DNA from: Palsa-504 sp963790065
Lineage (GTDB): Bacteria > Actinomycetota > Actinomycetes > Streptosporangiales > Streptosporangiaceae
Reading direction: 5' to 3'
Assembly (NCBI GenBank): GCA_963790065.1
Contig: CAWBNK010000030.1
Span: forward strand, 48,454 to 112,453
DNA length: 64,000 nucleotides
Shown here: in pieces, positions 7,876 to 16,606 of the stretch
How the letters are laid out: every line of letters begins with the position of its first letter
How positions within the stretch are numbered: the stretch's first letter is position 1
Notes under the pieces: generated by a model
What the model was told of the DNA's origin: nothing
Database searches by the model: none
Seen by the model: only the letters and a program-made list of their open reading frames with translations
Position numbers and translations under genes: made by a program

Positions 7876-9372
7876 CTACAGGGCGCCCATGGCCGTGCCG
7901 AGCACGTCGAGTTCCTGCCGCAGGGTGGTGGCGGCCGGTTCGGTTATCTGCCCCTGGGCCTCGTCTTGGTCGTAGGCCTGGACTAGCTGCGCGTACTGCT
8001 GATCGACCTGCTGCGGGTCCTGGCCGGGCGGGACGAACAGGAGCTGCTGCAGGTGGTTGAACATGTCCTGGCCTGCCTGCGGGGTCACCTGCCCGTCGGC
8101 GACGCCGGTCTCCAGGTCTCCGACGAACGCGGCGGCCGCCGCCGCGGCGGGCGGCGTGGCGCCGGCGCTCGGTGTCGCAGGCGTCGTCGGTGTCGTCTGG
8201 GTCGTGGCCGACTGGGTCCCAGCCGGGCGGGCCGGGCTGGTGGTGGGCCGGCTCAACGCTGCCGCGGGCCCGGCGGAGGTCCCGGCCGGGCGGGTAGCCA
8301 GCAGCACGGCCAGCGCGCCCAGCGCCGCCGCCAGCGCGGCGGCCAGGAGTGCCTCGGCCAGGCGCAGCCGCCGTTGCGGGCGCACCCGCCGTCGCGGGCG
8401 CAGCCGCCGTCGCGGGCGCAGCGGCGGCGGGCCTGCGCTGACCGGCGGGAAATCCAGTACAGCGGTCTGGTCTGGACCCGTGATCCGGTCTGGACCCGTG
8501 ATCCGGTCCGGGCTGGTGTTGCGGTCCTGGCCGACGGTACGGTCCTGGCCGACCGCCGCGAGCAGAGCCATCCGGGCCGCGGCCGCGCCGGGTGGCCGCC
8601 TGGCCGGGTCCTTGGCCAGCAGTCGCATGGTGATCTCGTCCAGCGGTGCGGGCAGGCCGGGACGCCGCGCCGACGGCGGCCCGGGATCCTCGTGCACATG
8701 CCGGTACGCGATCCCGACCGGTGAGTCCCCGACGAACGGCGGTGCGCCGGTGAGCATCTCGAACAGCACGCAGCCGAGCGAGTACAAGTCGGACTGCGGC
8801 CCGGCCCGGGCGCCGGACGCCTGCTCCGGGGACAGGTAGGCCGCCGTACCCATCACAGCCTGGGTCCTGGTCGCCCGGTCGGGGGCCCAGGCGATGCCGA
8901 AGTCCAGGACCTTCACCTGTCCGCCGGACAGCACGATGTTGGCCGGCTTGATGTCCCGGTGCACCAGCCCGGCCGCGTGCGCCGCCTCCAGCGCCTCGCA
9001 CACCGCAGCCGCGATCGAGGCTGCCTCGCCGGCCGGACGCGGTCCCGCCTCATCGAGGAGCTCCCGCAGGGTCCGGCCCGCGGCCAGCTCCATCACGATG
9101 TACGGCATCTCGCCGTCGATCCCGCTGTCGAAGACCGTCACGATCCGCGGATGGCTCAGCCGGGCCACGTGCCGGGCCTCCCGCTCGAACCTGGCCAGGA
9201 ACCCCGGGTCCGTCGCGTACTGCGGGCTGAGCACCTTGACCGCAACCTCGCGATCCAGGACCTCGTCGCCGGCCCGGTACACAGTGGCCATGCCTCCGGT
9301 GCCCAGCACCTCGAGCAGCCGGTACCGGCCGCCGAGGACCCGGATACCTGCCACCGTCATGTCCTTAGTCAT
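7876..9372 (-). CDS. Membrane-anchored Ser/Thr protein kinase (PknB type)
   Basis: 498 residues. The kinase domain (~15-275) has glycine loop LGTGGMATVYRA, VAVKVL lysine, catalytic VHRDIKPANIVL, DFG motif LDFGIAW and YLSPEQAS, so it should be active. It is followed by a low-complexity Arg/Pro juxtamembrane segment, one transmembrane helix (~345-365) and a ~130-residue extracytoplasmic Thr/Ala/Gln-rich region without PASTA repeats. ATG at 9360 is an alternative start. It reads into the P-loop gene at 7873. Confidence 0.9.
   Translation of the reverse strand: MTKDMTVAGIRVLGGRYRLLEVLGTGGMATVYRAGDEVLDREVAVKVLSPQYATDPGFLARFEREARHVARLSHPRIVTVFDSGIDGEMPYIVMELAAGRTLRELLDEAGPRPAGEAASIAAAVCEALEAAHAAGLVHRDIKPANIVLSGGQVKVLDFGIAWAPDRATRTQAVMGTAAYLSPEQASGARAGPQSDLYSLGCVLFEMLTGAPPFVGDSPVGIAYRHVHEDPGPPSARRPGLPAPLDEITMRLLAKDPARRPPGAAAARMALLAAVGQDRTVGQDRNTSPDRITGPDRITGPDQTAVLDFPPVSAGPPPLRPRRRLRPRRRVRPQRRLRLAEALLAAALAAALGALAVLLATRPAGTSAGPAAALSRPTTSPARPAGTQSATTQTTPTTPATPSAGATPPAAAAAAAFVGDLETGVADGQVTPQAGQDMFNHLQQLLFVPPGQDPQQVDQQYAQLVQAYDQDEAQGQITEPAATTLRQELDVLGTAMGAL
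8363..8504 (-). repeat. Short in-frame tandem repeats in the kinase juxtamembrane region
   Basis: Three 18-bp units at 8363-8416 encode the Arg-rich juxtamembrane segment (RRRLRP-like). Two perfect 18-bp units at 8469-8504 encode repeated Gly-Pro-Asp-Arg-Ile-Thr. Both sets keep the reading frame and lie in the linker between kinase domain and membrane helix, where length variation is tolerated. Confidence 0.7.
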
Positions 9373-9402
9373 ACAGCATTTCCGGCTTGTCCACCGCCGG
9401 CT

Positions 9403-10419
9403 TCAGGTGGTGACGGCGGCGGCGAGGACGCGGCGGAACTCGACCGATACCCGGTCGGCCTTGGTGTGCAGTTCGGCCGCGACGTCGAGCGGGAACTCCA
9501 GGCCGGACAGGGCCCGCCGCTGCAGGTCCAGGTCCTCCTCGAAGATCGACAGCTCGTACTTCGCGAGGCTTTCTGCCTCTTCCGGGTCGGTCAGGCCCGG
9601 CCCGGTCACCGTCTGGTACAGCCGGCAGGTGCGCTCGTCTTCTGGCTGCGCGGCAAAGGTGATGAAGTTCCACCCGCCCGCGTCGAGGAACTCCAGCAGC
9701 AGGGTCGCGGTCAGCGGAGCCTGGTACCGGTAGGTCATCCGGCGGCGCTGCACCGCGGGCCGGGTGCCGTCGCGCACCGCGGGGTCGGCGAGGTTGGTGA
9801 ACGTGTGCTCGCGGATGGCGGTGAACGACAAGCCGCGGCGTTCGATGTCGGCTCGCGGGATGACTTCCGGCCCGGCGCCGCCGATCGTGGCCGCGTGGAC
9901 GAACGGGAAGTGGGCCTCGTCGAGGAAGTTGTCGAGCAGGATCGCCGCGTTGGCCTCCACCCGCAGGACCGGAAGGAACACCGTCGCGACGCCGTCGCCG
10001 TCGAGCGGCACGCCCGGGTGCAGTTCCGGGATGGGGGCGCGCGGGGGCTCCGAGGCCAGCCAGACCAGACCGTCCTGCTCGGCGACTTCGGCCGGGCGGC
10101 GCAGCGTGGCCCGCTCCGGGATGGCCGCGTCGTCCTCGAGCGCCGGGATGTTCACGCACCGGCCGTCGGGGCCGAACCGCCAGCCGTGGTACGTGCACTG
10201 CAGGGTGCCGTCGGTGATCTGCCCGGCGGACAGGCGCGCCCGGCGGTGCGGGCAGGCATCGGCGAAGGCCGCGAGGTGCCCGCCGAAGCGGGCCAGGGCC
10301 CAGCCCTGACCGCCGACCCGGACCGCGACCGGCTCCGGCCCGACTTCCGAGGACAGCGCCACAGGATGCCAGAACTGCGCGAGCGCCGGGTGCGCGTTGG
10401 TGAACTCCGCAGATGTCAT
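9403..10419 (-). CDS. Rieske non-heme iron oxygenase, alpha-subunit-like
   Basis: 338 residues. The N-terminal Rieske domain has CPHRRARLSAG and CTYHGWRF, the CxH...CxxH ligands of the [2Fe-2S] cluster. The catalytic domain follows with NFLDEAHFPFVHAATIG, where Asp/His motifs bind mononuclear iron. It resembles vanillate demethylase/phenoxybenzoate-type oxygenases that hydroxylate or O-demethylate aromatics. It begins four bases after the end of the FAD monooxygenase, so both probably form an operon. No dedicated reductase gene is adjacent. Confidence 0.85.
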   Translation of the reverse strand: MTSAEFTNAHPALAQFWHPVALSSEVGPEPVAVRVGGQGWALARFGGHLAAFADACPHRRARLSAGQITDGTLQCTYHGWRFGPDGRCVNIPALEDDAAIPERATLRRPAEVAEQDGLVWLASEPPRAPIPELHPGVPLDGDGVATVFLPVLRVEANAAILLDNFLDEAHFPFVHAATIGGAGPEVIPRADIERRGLSFTAIREHTFTNLADPAVRDGTRPAVQRRRMTYRYQAPLTATLLLEFLDAGGWNFITFAAQPEDERTCRLYQTVTGPGLTDPEEAESLAKYELSIFEEDLDLQRRALSGLEFPLDVAAELHTKADRVSVEFRRVLAAAVTT

Positions 10420-10423
10420 GTCT

Positions 10424-11655
10424 CTATCGTCCCGTATTGGCCTGGCGGGCGGCTAGGCGGCGGTAGAGCCAGAACATGAGCTTGTTGCGGCGGGCGCCCA
10501 TCTCGGTTTCGGCCTGGCGGGAGGCGGCGACAGCGGCGTAGCCGACCTCGCGCATCTGACGCTCGTACTCGCCAATGGCGGCGACCAGATCGCCGGCGTC
10601 TCAGCGGAGGCCAGGGTGCGGGACAGCAACGCCGCGTCCTGCAGGGCGGTGTTGGCGCCGGAGCCGCGGGCCGGGCTCATGGCGTGGATGGCGTCGCCGA
10701 GCACGGTGACCCGGCTGGGCGGCCAGGGCGGTACCGGCGGCGAGGTGCGGATCCGGATCAGGAACGTCTCGTCTACGTCGGCCAGGGCGTGCAGCGCGCG
10801 CAGGTCGGGATGCCAGCCGCTGATCAGCCGGCCGGACAGCTCGTGCAGCCGGGCGGGCGCCATCCCGGCCAGCTGGTCGTCCGGCACGCCGAACTCCCCG
10901 CGGTCACCGGTCACGGCCCACATCAGGTAGTCCCGGGCGGGCGAGAACCCGAGCTCCTCCGGGCGGTGCCGGAAGCGGACCAGGCCGGTGGCCATGCCGA
11001 TGCGGCCGCCCACTACGGCGGTGAAGCCTTCCGTCATCGCGGCGGGCAGCCGGGCCAGGGCCTGCTCGTCCAGCGGGGTCTTGCCGTAGATCGACCGGCT
11101 CCCGGTGTCGGCCGGCGCGGCCGCGGGCAGGTACTGGCGGCGGACCGCTGAGTGAACGCCGTCCGCGCCGACCAGCAGGTCCGCGTCGGCGTGCCGACCG
11201 TCGGCGAAATGCAGCCGCACGCCGCCGGAGCCGGCCCCGGCTTCGTACCGCGTCAGCTCGCAGCCGAAGGCGATCCTGTCTTCCAGCCCGGCGGCCAGCA
11301 CCTCGCGGAACGTCTGGCGGCTGACCGACGTGGACAAGGTAGCGGGCGCGTACGGGTCGGCGCCGGGGTCGCCGGCCTGCTGATGCAGGATCCGCAGCCG
11401 TTCGCTCATCACGGTCAGCCGCCTGCTGGCCTGGCCGCAGGTGGCCAGGAACGCCGCCAGCGACTCCGGCGGCAGGCACTGCTCGAGGGCGAGCCCGGCC
11501 CGCGCGTCCACGTGCAGCCGGTAGCCTTGCCGCCGGACGGCCAGGCTGGCGTCCCGCTCGTAGACGGTCACGTCGGCGCCCGCCCGCAGCAGGCCCTGCG
11601 CCAGGCACAGCCCGCCCAGCCCGCCGCCTGCCACTGCCACCCGTAGCGGTGTCAT
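10424..11655 (-). CDS. FAD-dependent monooxygenase, C terminus frameshifted
   Basis: Class A flavoprotein hydroxylase. N-terminal dinucleotide fold VAVAGGGLGGLCLAQGLLRA, then LLVGADGVHSAVRRQYLP (DG motif) and VTVLGDAIHAMSPARGSGAN (GD motif). As written, the frame ends at 10453 with a nonsense tail after LLSRTLASAE. Shifting one base near 10593-10605 restores DLVAAIGEYERQMREVGYAA...MGARRNKLMFWLYRRLA ending at 10424. That restored end sits four bases before the Rieske gene, which supports the corrected frame. It is either a real recent frameshift or a missing base in the assembly. Confidence 0.8.
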
Positions 11656-11712
11656 GCTGTTCAGGCAAACATACTAGGCCTTCGACATGCGCTGACAGGC
11701 ACGAGCTATCCT

Positions 11713-11750
11713 GGCCTGAGCGCGGCGGAGGGGCTCGCCGCGCTCGGGCC
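11713..11750. terminator. Strong GC hairpin upstream of dynamin-like gene
   Basis: Inverted repeat with arms GGCC-GAGCGCGGCG and CGCCGCGCTC-GGCC (one mismatch pair, 8-base loop). No U-run follows. It lies between the divergent monooxygenase and dynamin-like genes, so it may be a terminator for readthrough, a dispersed palindrome or a 5' leader structure. Confidence 0.45.
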
Positions 11751-11841
11751 TGCTGACATGTGCGGGCGGTACGAGACGCGGCGGTGCCGCCAACGGTCCC
11801 TACCAGGCGTATCAGTGGACGCGGGTAGGAGGATGGCGCCG

Positions 11842-13602
11842 ATGCCGGGCAGCGAGAACGCGCTGGTCAGCGCGCTGGGTGAACTAACCACGCTGGGGAC
11901 GGAACGGGACCGGGAACAACTGGCGGCGCTGCTGGACCGGCTGGATGCGGCGCGGCTGCGGGTGCTAGTGGTCGGCGAGGCCAAGCGGGGCAAGAGCACC
12001 CTGGTCAACGCGCTGCTAGGCCGGGACGTGCTGCCGTCGGGGGTGACTCCACTGACCGCAGTGACAACGACCGTGCGGTACGGCGACGACGAGCGGGCGG
12101 AGGTTCGGTTCCTCGACGGGCACGACGAGAAGCACCCGCTGACCGCGCTGCCTGACCTGGTCACCGAGCGGGGCAATCCGGGTAACCGCCGCGGGATCGC
12201 GGGTGTGACCGTATACGTGGCCGCGACCGTGCTGGCAGACGGGGTGGAGCTGGCCGACACCCCCGGCACCGGGTCAGTGTTCGAATGGGATACCCAGGCG
12301 GCCCGGGCGGCGCTGCGGTCGATGGACGCGGCGGTCTTCGTGCTGACCGCCGACCCGCCGGTGTCGGCCAGCGAGCGGGACCTGCTCGAACAGGTCGGCC
12401 GACTGTCGATGACCACGTTCGCGGTGCTGAACAAGGCCGATCACCTCGACGAACCGGGGCTGGCCGAGGCGGTCGAGTTCACCCGGCGGGTGCTCGGCGA
12501 GGCGGGCCATCCGGGCCCGGTGTATCCGATGTCGGCACGCGCCGCCGTCAGCGGCGTCGACGCCGGGTTTGCCGCGTTCCAGTCCGACTTCACAGCGTAC
12601 CTGTCGGCCCAGGGGGAAGCCGATCTGCGCGCTTCCGCGGTGGCACAGGCCCAGCGGATCGCCGGGTCCTTGCGTGACGAGGTGGGGCTGACCCGCCGGG
12701 CGGCCGAGATGCAGGCCGGTGACGCGGCCGACCAGGTGCGGCGGTTCGGCGAGCGGCTGGCCGACGTGACCGTGCACGGCCGCGACGCTGTGACCGTGAT
12801 CAACGCGGAGTCCGGCCGACTGCTGTTCGCGCTCAACGACGCCGCCCAGGCCGACCGGGCCTGGCTGGCCCGCGAGGTCGTCGGGCAGCTGGAGAAGCTG
12901 TTCGGCGGGTCGCTGCGCGACGCGGGGGCGGGTGAGATCGAGCGGCAGGGCAGGCCGCGGCTGGCCGCGCTGGCTGTGGCGGCGGCGGAGGCCTGGCGCC
13001 AGCAACGGCGGGCGGATATCGAGCACGGGCTGGCCGAGGTGGATGCCCGCCTGGCCGAGGGACTGCGGGCCGAGCTCGGCGTGCTCCGCGAGTCCGCCGC
13101 CGAGCTGCTCGGCCTGGATCTGGCCGTCCCCGAGCCTGACGGCCGGCTGGCGGAGAGTCGGCGGTTCTTCTACACCGCCACGGGAGAGGCCGGCCAGACC
13201 GAGCTGCTGGCCGGCGCCGTCCGGCGCCGGCTGCCCGGCGAGTTCGGCAGGCGGACGGCTCGTGATCAGCTACGCCGCGAGGCTCCGGACCTGGTGGCGA
13301 GGCACATCGGCCGGGCCCGGGGGGACTTGCAGTACCGGCTGGCCGAGGCGACGCGGGGGCTGGCGCGGGTGGTCGAGCAGCGCTACACCGACGGCACCAG
13401 CCGGATACGGTCCGCACTGCAGGCCGCGGCCGGGATCCGTAGGGCCACCGCCGCCGAGGCGGCGGAGCAGGAAGCGGGGCTGGCCGGGCGTGAGGCGGCG
13501 TTGCGTCACGTCATGAGCCTGCTGGACCAGGCTCCGGCGGTCGGCGAGACCTCCTCCGGCCGGACGTGGCCCGGCCCTCGCTCCGGCGAGGATTTATGCT
13601 AA
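11842..13602 (+). CDS. Dynamin-like GTPase
   Basis: 586 residues. The GTPase domain near the N terminus has G1 GEAKRGKSTLVNALLG (~residue 46), G2 Thr in VTPLTAVTT, G3 LADTPGTGS and G4 VLNKADHLD. A long helical region, as in bacterial dynamin-like proteins, fills residues ~250-570. Family members remodel or repair membranes and are linked to stress or sporulation in actinomycetes. AGGAGG at 11827-11832 fits ATG 11842 better than ATG 11833, which abuts it. The stop overlaps the stop of the convergent DUF3040 gene. Confidence 0.85.
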   Translation: MPGSENALVSALGELTTLGTERDREQLAALLDRLDAARLRVLVVGEAKRGKSTLVNALLGRDVLPSGVTPLTAVTTTVRYGDDERAEVRFLDGHDEKHPLTALPDLVTERGNPGNRRGIAGVTVYVAATVLADGVELADTPGTGSVFEWDTQAARAALRSMDAAVFVLTADPPVSASERDLLEQVGRLSMTTFAVLNKADHLDEPGLAEAVEFTRRVLGEAGHPGPVYPMSARAAVSGVDAGFAAFQSDFTAYLSAQGEADLRASAVAQAQRIAGSLRDEVGLTRRAAEMQAGDAADQVRRFGERLADVTVHGRDAVTVINAESGRLLFALNDAAQADRAWLAREVVGQLEKLFGGSLRDAGAGEIERQGRPRLAALAVAAAEAWRQQRRADIEHGLAEVDARLAEGLRAELGVLRESAAELLGLDLAVPEPDGRLAESRRFFYTATGEAGQTELLAGAVRRRLPGEFGRRTARDQLRREAPDLVARHIGRARGDLQYRLAEATRGLARVVEQRYTDGTSRIRSALQAAAGIRRATAAEAAEQEAGLAGREAALRHVMSLLDQAPAVGETSSGRTWPGPRSGEDLC

Positions 13603-13976
13603 CGGCTCGGCGTTGGCGACGGGGCGCAGATCGTCGCCCACGTTACTGTGCACGCCCTCGGGCTGCCGCCGCGGCTGGAGACCACCGCCACGGTGATCAT
13701 CACTGTAGTAATCGCCAGCCACAGCAGGAGCACGCCCCACTGCAACGCCGCGGGCCGGTGTACCCAGCGCCGCCGCGACAGCAATCGGCTCCTGCGGGGC
13801 CGCGACATGCGGTTTGTCCGCCGCGAGCCCGCCTGAATCGTCTCCTGGGCGGGCATATCCTCGTCCGAGGCCAGCTGGGTGAACGTGCCGAGCAGCACGG
13901 CAAGCTGGGGATCGGAACCTGCCAGCCCGTCCTTGATCGAGTCCAGGGCCTGCTGCTCCCACGCGCTGAGGCTCAT
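13599..13976 (-). CDS. DUF3040 small membrane protein 1, fluoride riboswitch-linked
   Basis: 125 residues. N-terminal DUF3040 signature SLSAWEQQALDSIKDGLAGSD and LLGTFTQLASDEDMP, a basic linker, then one transmembrane helix (~89-108, QWGVLLLWLAITTVMITVAV). It is a close paralogue of the 34069 gene, with the same length and topology. ATG 13976 is preceded by GAAGGA and overlaps the stop of a 39-codon leader ORF (ATGA), so translation is coupled to that ORF and through it to the fluoride riboswitch at 14097-14190. Function is unknown; membrane-stress roles are plausible. Confidence 0.87.
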   Translation of the reverse strand: MSLSAWEQQALDSIKDGLAGSDPQLAVLLGTFTQLASDEDMPAQETIQAGSRRTNRMSRPRRSRLLSRRRWVHRPAALQWGVLLLWLAITTVMITVAVVSSRGGSPRACTVTWATICAPSPTPSR

Positions 13977-14092
13977 CGCCGGTCCTTCTTTCGCGCAACC
14001 GTGACCGTGATCTGCGGCGGCGTCATGGGAAGACACGGTGATGCCTTGAACTGCGCAGGGTGCTGCAGCGGCCATTGAGGGACGTGAACCAC
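13973..14092 (-). CDS. 39-residue leader ORF upstream of DUF3040 gene 1
   Basis: Starts at GTG 14092 with GGAGG six bases upstream and stops in the ATGA that starts the DUF3040 gene. The peptide begins VVHVP and contains LPMTPP and a terminal DRR. The leader in front of the second DUF3040 gene begins MVVHVP with LTPP and DRR, so the peptide is partly conserved. Its ribosome site lies in the segment that pairs with the riboswitch pseudoknot strand. It is either a regulatory coupling ORF or a small protein. Confidence 0.65.
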   Translation of the reverse strand: MVHVPQWPLQHPAQFKASPCLPMTPPQITVTVARKKDRR

Positions 14093-14096
14093 CTTG

Positions 14097-14190
14097 GGCC
14101 TCCACCTGTGCGCAGCTTGACGCCGGAACTTAGGTAGAGGCCATCAGCCGGGGCATTGGAGCCCGGGCACTACGCGAGCCTCATCGCGTG
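14097..14190 (-). promoter_or_regulatory. Fluoride (crcB) riboswitch A, before DUF3040 gene 1
   Basis: Aptamer at 14190-14133 (minus). P1 hairpin ACGCGA-UGAGGC-UCGCGU, a variable GC hairpin, then GGCUGAUGGCCUCUACC. Loop GAGGC pairs with GCCUC to form the pseudoknot. The 3' strand GGCCUCUACC is also complementary over ten pairs (one U-G) to GGUGGAGGCC at 14106-14097, which carries the Shine-Dalgarno of the leader ORF. Ligand binding would therefore expose the ribosome site (ON switch). The motif matches the known fluoride riboswitch consensus. TGATAT, 14 bases upstream of P1, is a weak -10 candidate. Confidence 0.9.
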
Positions 14191-14319
14191 ACACCCCCAG
14201 GATATCAAGGCTGGCGGCCGGCACGGTAGGCACGCGCGGCATAAGCCGGGTGGATGATCATGAACCAGCCGCCACGCGGAGACCCGTCATGTCCGCCAAG
14301 GGTAGGCCTGCTGGGCCAG

Positions 14320-15360
14320 CTAGCCTGAACGCGGCGGGACCGGCCCGGGCGGGGCATGATGCAGCAAGGTGACCGCGACCGGGACCGCGACCAGCACGCA
14401 GCAGACGGCGAAGTTGACCGCCTTATAGCTGAGGAAGACGGCGGCGAATTCGCGCAGGACGGCGCTCGGCCAGTAGTAGCCGGCGGTGCGGGCGCCGGTC
14501 ACTTGACCCCGGACGCCGGTGCGGCGGGCGACCATCGCGGCGCGGAACACATGGTAGTTGCTGGTCACGATCACGCAGGCGGCACCGGGCCGGATCCGGT
14601 CCATGATCGCTTTGCTGTAGGCCAGGTTCTGCTCCGTGTTCGCCGACTGGTCTTCACGGCAGATCCGGTCCGCGGGAAAGCCGCGGTCCACCAGGTAGCC
14701 GGCCATGGCGTCGGCCTCGGAGACCCGCTCGTCGCTGCCCTTGCCGCCGGAGACGATCATCACCGGCTCGCTGCCGCGGGCCGTCAGCGACCGGTATACC
14801 GCGTAGCCCCGGTCCAGCCTGCTGGCCAGCAGGGGCGGGACCCGCCCGCCGTCGACCAGCCCGGCACCGAGCACGATCACGAAATCGGCGTGGCGCGGCA
14901 GGGACAGGCGGCCGTACAGGAAGGCGTACAGCACGAACGACACGCACTGGAACGAGACATAGGCGAACAGCAGGATGATGACCGTGGCCGACAGGGCCAG
15001 GTCATCCGAGCCGACCAGCGGGGTGGCCAGCGTCAACCCGGTGACGACGAGGATGCCGGCGCCGGCCAGCAGCGACAGCAGGTTGGCTGGCCGCATGCCT
15101 TCCCGGCGCACCATCGTCACCCCGTTCACGACCAGGTATGCGGCGACGACGAACGGGACGACCGCCACCAGCGCGAACACAGCCAGCAGCACCAGCCTGC
15201 TCGCTGCGTCATCGGTCCGGGCCAGCCGCTCCGCGGTCCCCAGCGCGAGCAGTGCGAGCACGAGGCCGAGCAGGACCGCGTTGGCGAAGCTGCGCCGGTC
15301 GCGCATTACCCCGACGACCAGCAAGACCAGCATCACGACGGCGGCCTGGAACGCGAACAC
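14320..15360 (-). CDS. YdcF/SanA-like membrane protein (DUF218)
   Basis: 346 residues. About five transmembrane helices (1-155) are followed by a DUF218 domain: FVIVLGAGLVDGGRVPPLLASR, MIVSGGKGSDERVSEADAM, EDQSANTEQNLAYS and IVTSNYHVFRAAMVARR, then a final membrane helix. Family members act in envelope or peptidoglycan-precursor related functions, with poorly known substrates. GTG at 15360 is the best start. It sits between riboswitch A and riboswitch B on the minus strand without its own riboswitch, so membership in the fluoride island is uncertain. Confidence 0.82.
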   Translation of the reverse strand: MFAFQAAVVMLVLLVVGVMRDRRSFANAVLLGLVLALLALGTAERLARTDDAASRLVLLAVFALVAVVPFVVAAYLVVNGVTMVRREGMRPANLLSLLAGAGILVVTGLTLATPLVGSDDLALSATVIILLFAYVSFQCVSFVLYAFLYGRLSLPRHADFVIVLGAGLVDGGRVPPLLASRLDRGYAVYRSLTARGSEPVMIVSGGKGSDERVSEADAMAGYLVDRGFPADRICREDQSANTEQNLAYSKAIMDRIRPGAACVIVTSNYHVFRAAMVARRTGVRGQVTGARTAGYYWPSAVLREFAAVFLSYKAVNFAVCCVLVAVPVAVTLLHHAPPGPVPPRSG

Positions 15361-15512
15361 CAGCTCAGGCTACGCAACCGCGGCCCGGCGCGAATCGGCC
15401 GCGAGGACGAACATGCCTGGCGCGAACCGCCCGCCCGGCGGATGCCGCGTACGCCGCCAGGCTGACCCGGCCTGATTTGCGGGCGAGAGCAGCTTGGGCA
15501 ACAATGACGTGT

Positions 15513-15591
15513 TGGCGATGAGGCTCGCCATGAACCGCGCGGCGTCGCGCTGATGGCCTCTACCCGATCAGTCACAGTTGGGTAGGAGGCC
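15513..15591 (+). promoter_or_regulatory. Fluoride (crcB) riboswitch B, before Ehr operon 1
   Basis: Aptamer 15513-15565. P1 UGGCGA-UGAGGC-UCGCCA (outer pairs changed compensatorily compared with the ACGCGA/UCGCGU copies), linker GAACC, hairpin GCGCG/CGCGC, then GCUGAUGGCCUCUACCC. Loop GAGGC pairs with GCCUC. GGCCUCUACCC (15555-15565) can alternatively pair with GGGUAGGAGGCC (15580-15591, one bulged G), burying AGGAGG, the ribosome site of the leader ORF at 15597. This is a translational ON design. Confidence 0.92.
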
Positions 15592-15596
15592 TCGCC

Positions 15597-15647
15597 ATGG
15601 ACGATCCGCTGGGACTGCCTGGCAATGATCTCGGGGCTGCGCGGTGA
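15597..15647 (+). CDS. 16-residue leader ORF coupling riboswitch B to Ehr operon 1
   Basis: ATG 15597 has an ideal AGGAGG ribosome site, but that site is in the switchable part of riboswitch B. The ORF (MDDPLGLPGNDLGAAR) ends in the GTGA that starts the first Ehr gene at 15644. That gene has no convincing ribosome site of its own, so its translation should depend on leader translation. The leader is out of frame with it, so it is not a longer N terminus. Confidence 0.65.
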   Translation: MDDPLGLPGNDLGAAR

Positions 15648-16606
15648 GCGCGGCCCTCCCGATTCCCCTCATCCAGCTGCTGCAGGTCCTGACGGTCGCG
15701 GTCGGCGCGCCCGGCGTGACGGGCGTGATCGCGAAGGTCGAGGCGCGGCTGCAGGGACGCCGGGGGCCGCGGATCCTGCAGCCCTACTACGACCTGGCCA
15801 AGCTGTTCCGCAAGGAGGCGCTGGCCCCGGAGGGGGCGAGCTGGTTCTTCCTGGCCGCCCCGCTGGTCGCGGTGACGGCCTACCTGACGATCCCGCTGCT
15901 GATCCCGGTGCTGACCACGTACGGGCTGCCGCTGGGGTACATGGGTGACATCCTGGGCGGCGGGTTCCTGCTGTCGCTGGCCAGCTTCGTAGTCGCGACC
16001 GCCGCGCTGGAGACCGGCAGCCCGTACGCGCAGCTGGGCTCGAGCCGGGCCAAGACGTTCTCGGCCATCACCGAGCCGGTGGTGCTGTTCGTGGTGTTCA
16101 CCGTGGCCCTGCTGACCGGCACCGACCTGCCGTACGCGCTGGCCGCGACCGTCCGGTCCAGCGCCGGGCAGATCATCCGGCCGGCGCACCTGCTGGCCGC
16201 GGCCGCGCTGTTCATGGTGATCTTGCACGAGACCGGCCGGATCCCGGTGGAGACGCACACCGGCACCAACGAGTTCGGGATGATCGAGGAAGCCCGGTCC
16301 TTCGAGCACTCCGGACCGTACCTGGCCCTGCTGAAGTGGGCGAGCGAGCTCAAGCAGCTGATCCTGTTCACGATCCTGGCCGACGTGTTCCTGGCCCCCT
16401 GGGGCCTGGCCTCCACCCAGCGGCTCGGCGCGGTCATCCTGGCCATCGCGGCCTTGCTGGCCAAGGCGTGCGCGGTCGGCTGCGTGGTGGCGGTGATCGA
16501 CAACTCCTTCGCCAAGCTGCGCCTGTTCAAGATCACGGAGTACGTCTCGGCCGCGTTCCTGATCGCCGTGCTCGGCGTATTCACGCTCTACCTCGGGGGT
16601 GGCTGA
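15644..16606 (+). CDS. Ehr-1 membrane subunit, NuoH/HyfC-HycD-like
   Basis: 320 residues, about eight helices. Cytoplasmic loop EARLQGRRGPRILQPYYDLA near residue 30 and ETGRIPVETHTGTNEFGMIE near residue 195 are the hallmark loops of the subunit that anchors the peripheral arm and lines the first part of the proton channel in complex I and group 4 hydrogenases. It is the first gene of a six-gene operon, translationally coupled to the leader ORF at 15597. The paralogue at 26489 leads the second operon. Confidence 0.93.
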   Translation: MSAALPIPLIQLLQVLTVAVGAPGVTGVIAKVEARLQGRRGPRILQPYYDLAKLFRKEALAPEGASWFFLAAPLVAVTAYLTIPLLIPVLTTYGLPLGYMGDILGGGFLLSLASFVVATAALETGSPYAQLGSSRAKTFSAITEPVVLFVVFTVALLTGTDLPYALAATVRSSAGQIIRPAHLLAAAALFMVILHETGRIPVETHTGTNEFGMIEEARSFEHSGPYLALLKWASELKQLILFTILADVFLAPWGLASTQRLGAVILAIAALLAKACAVGCVVAVIDNSFAKLRLFKITEYVSAAFLIAVLGVFTLYLGGG

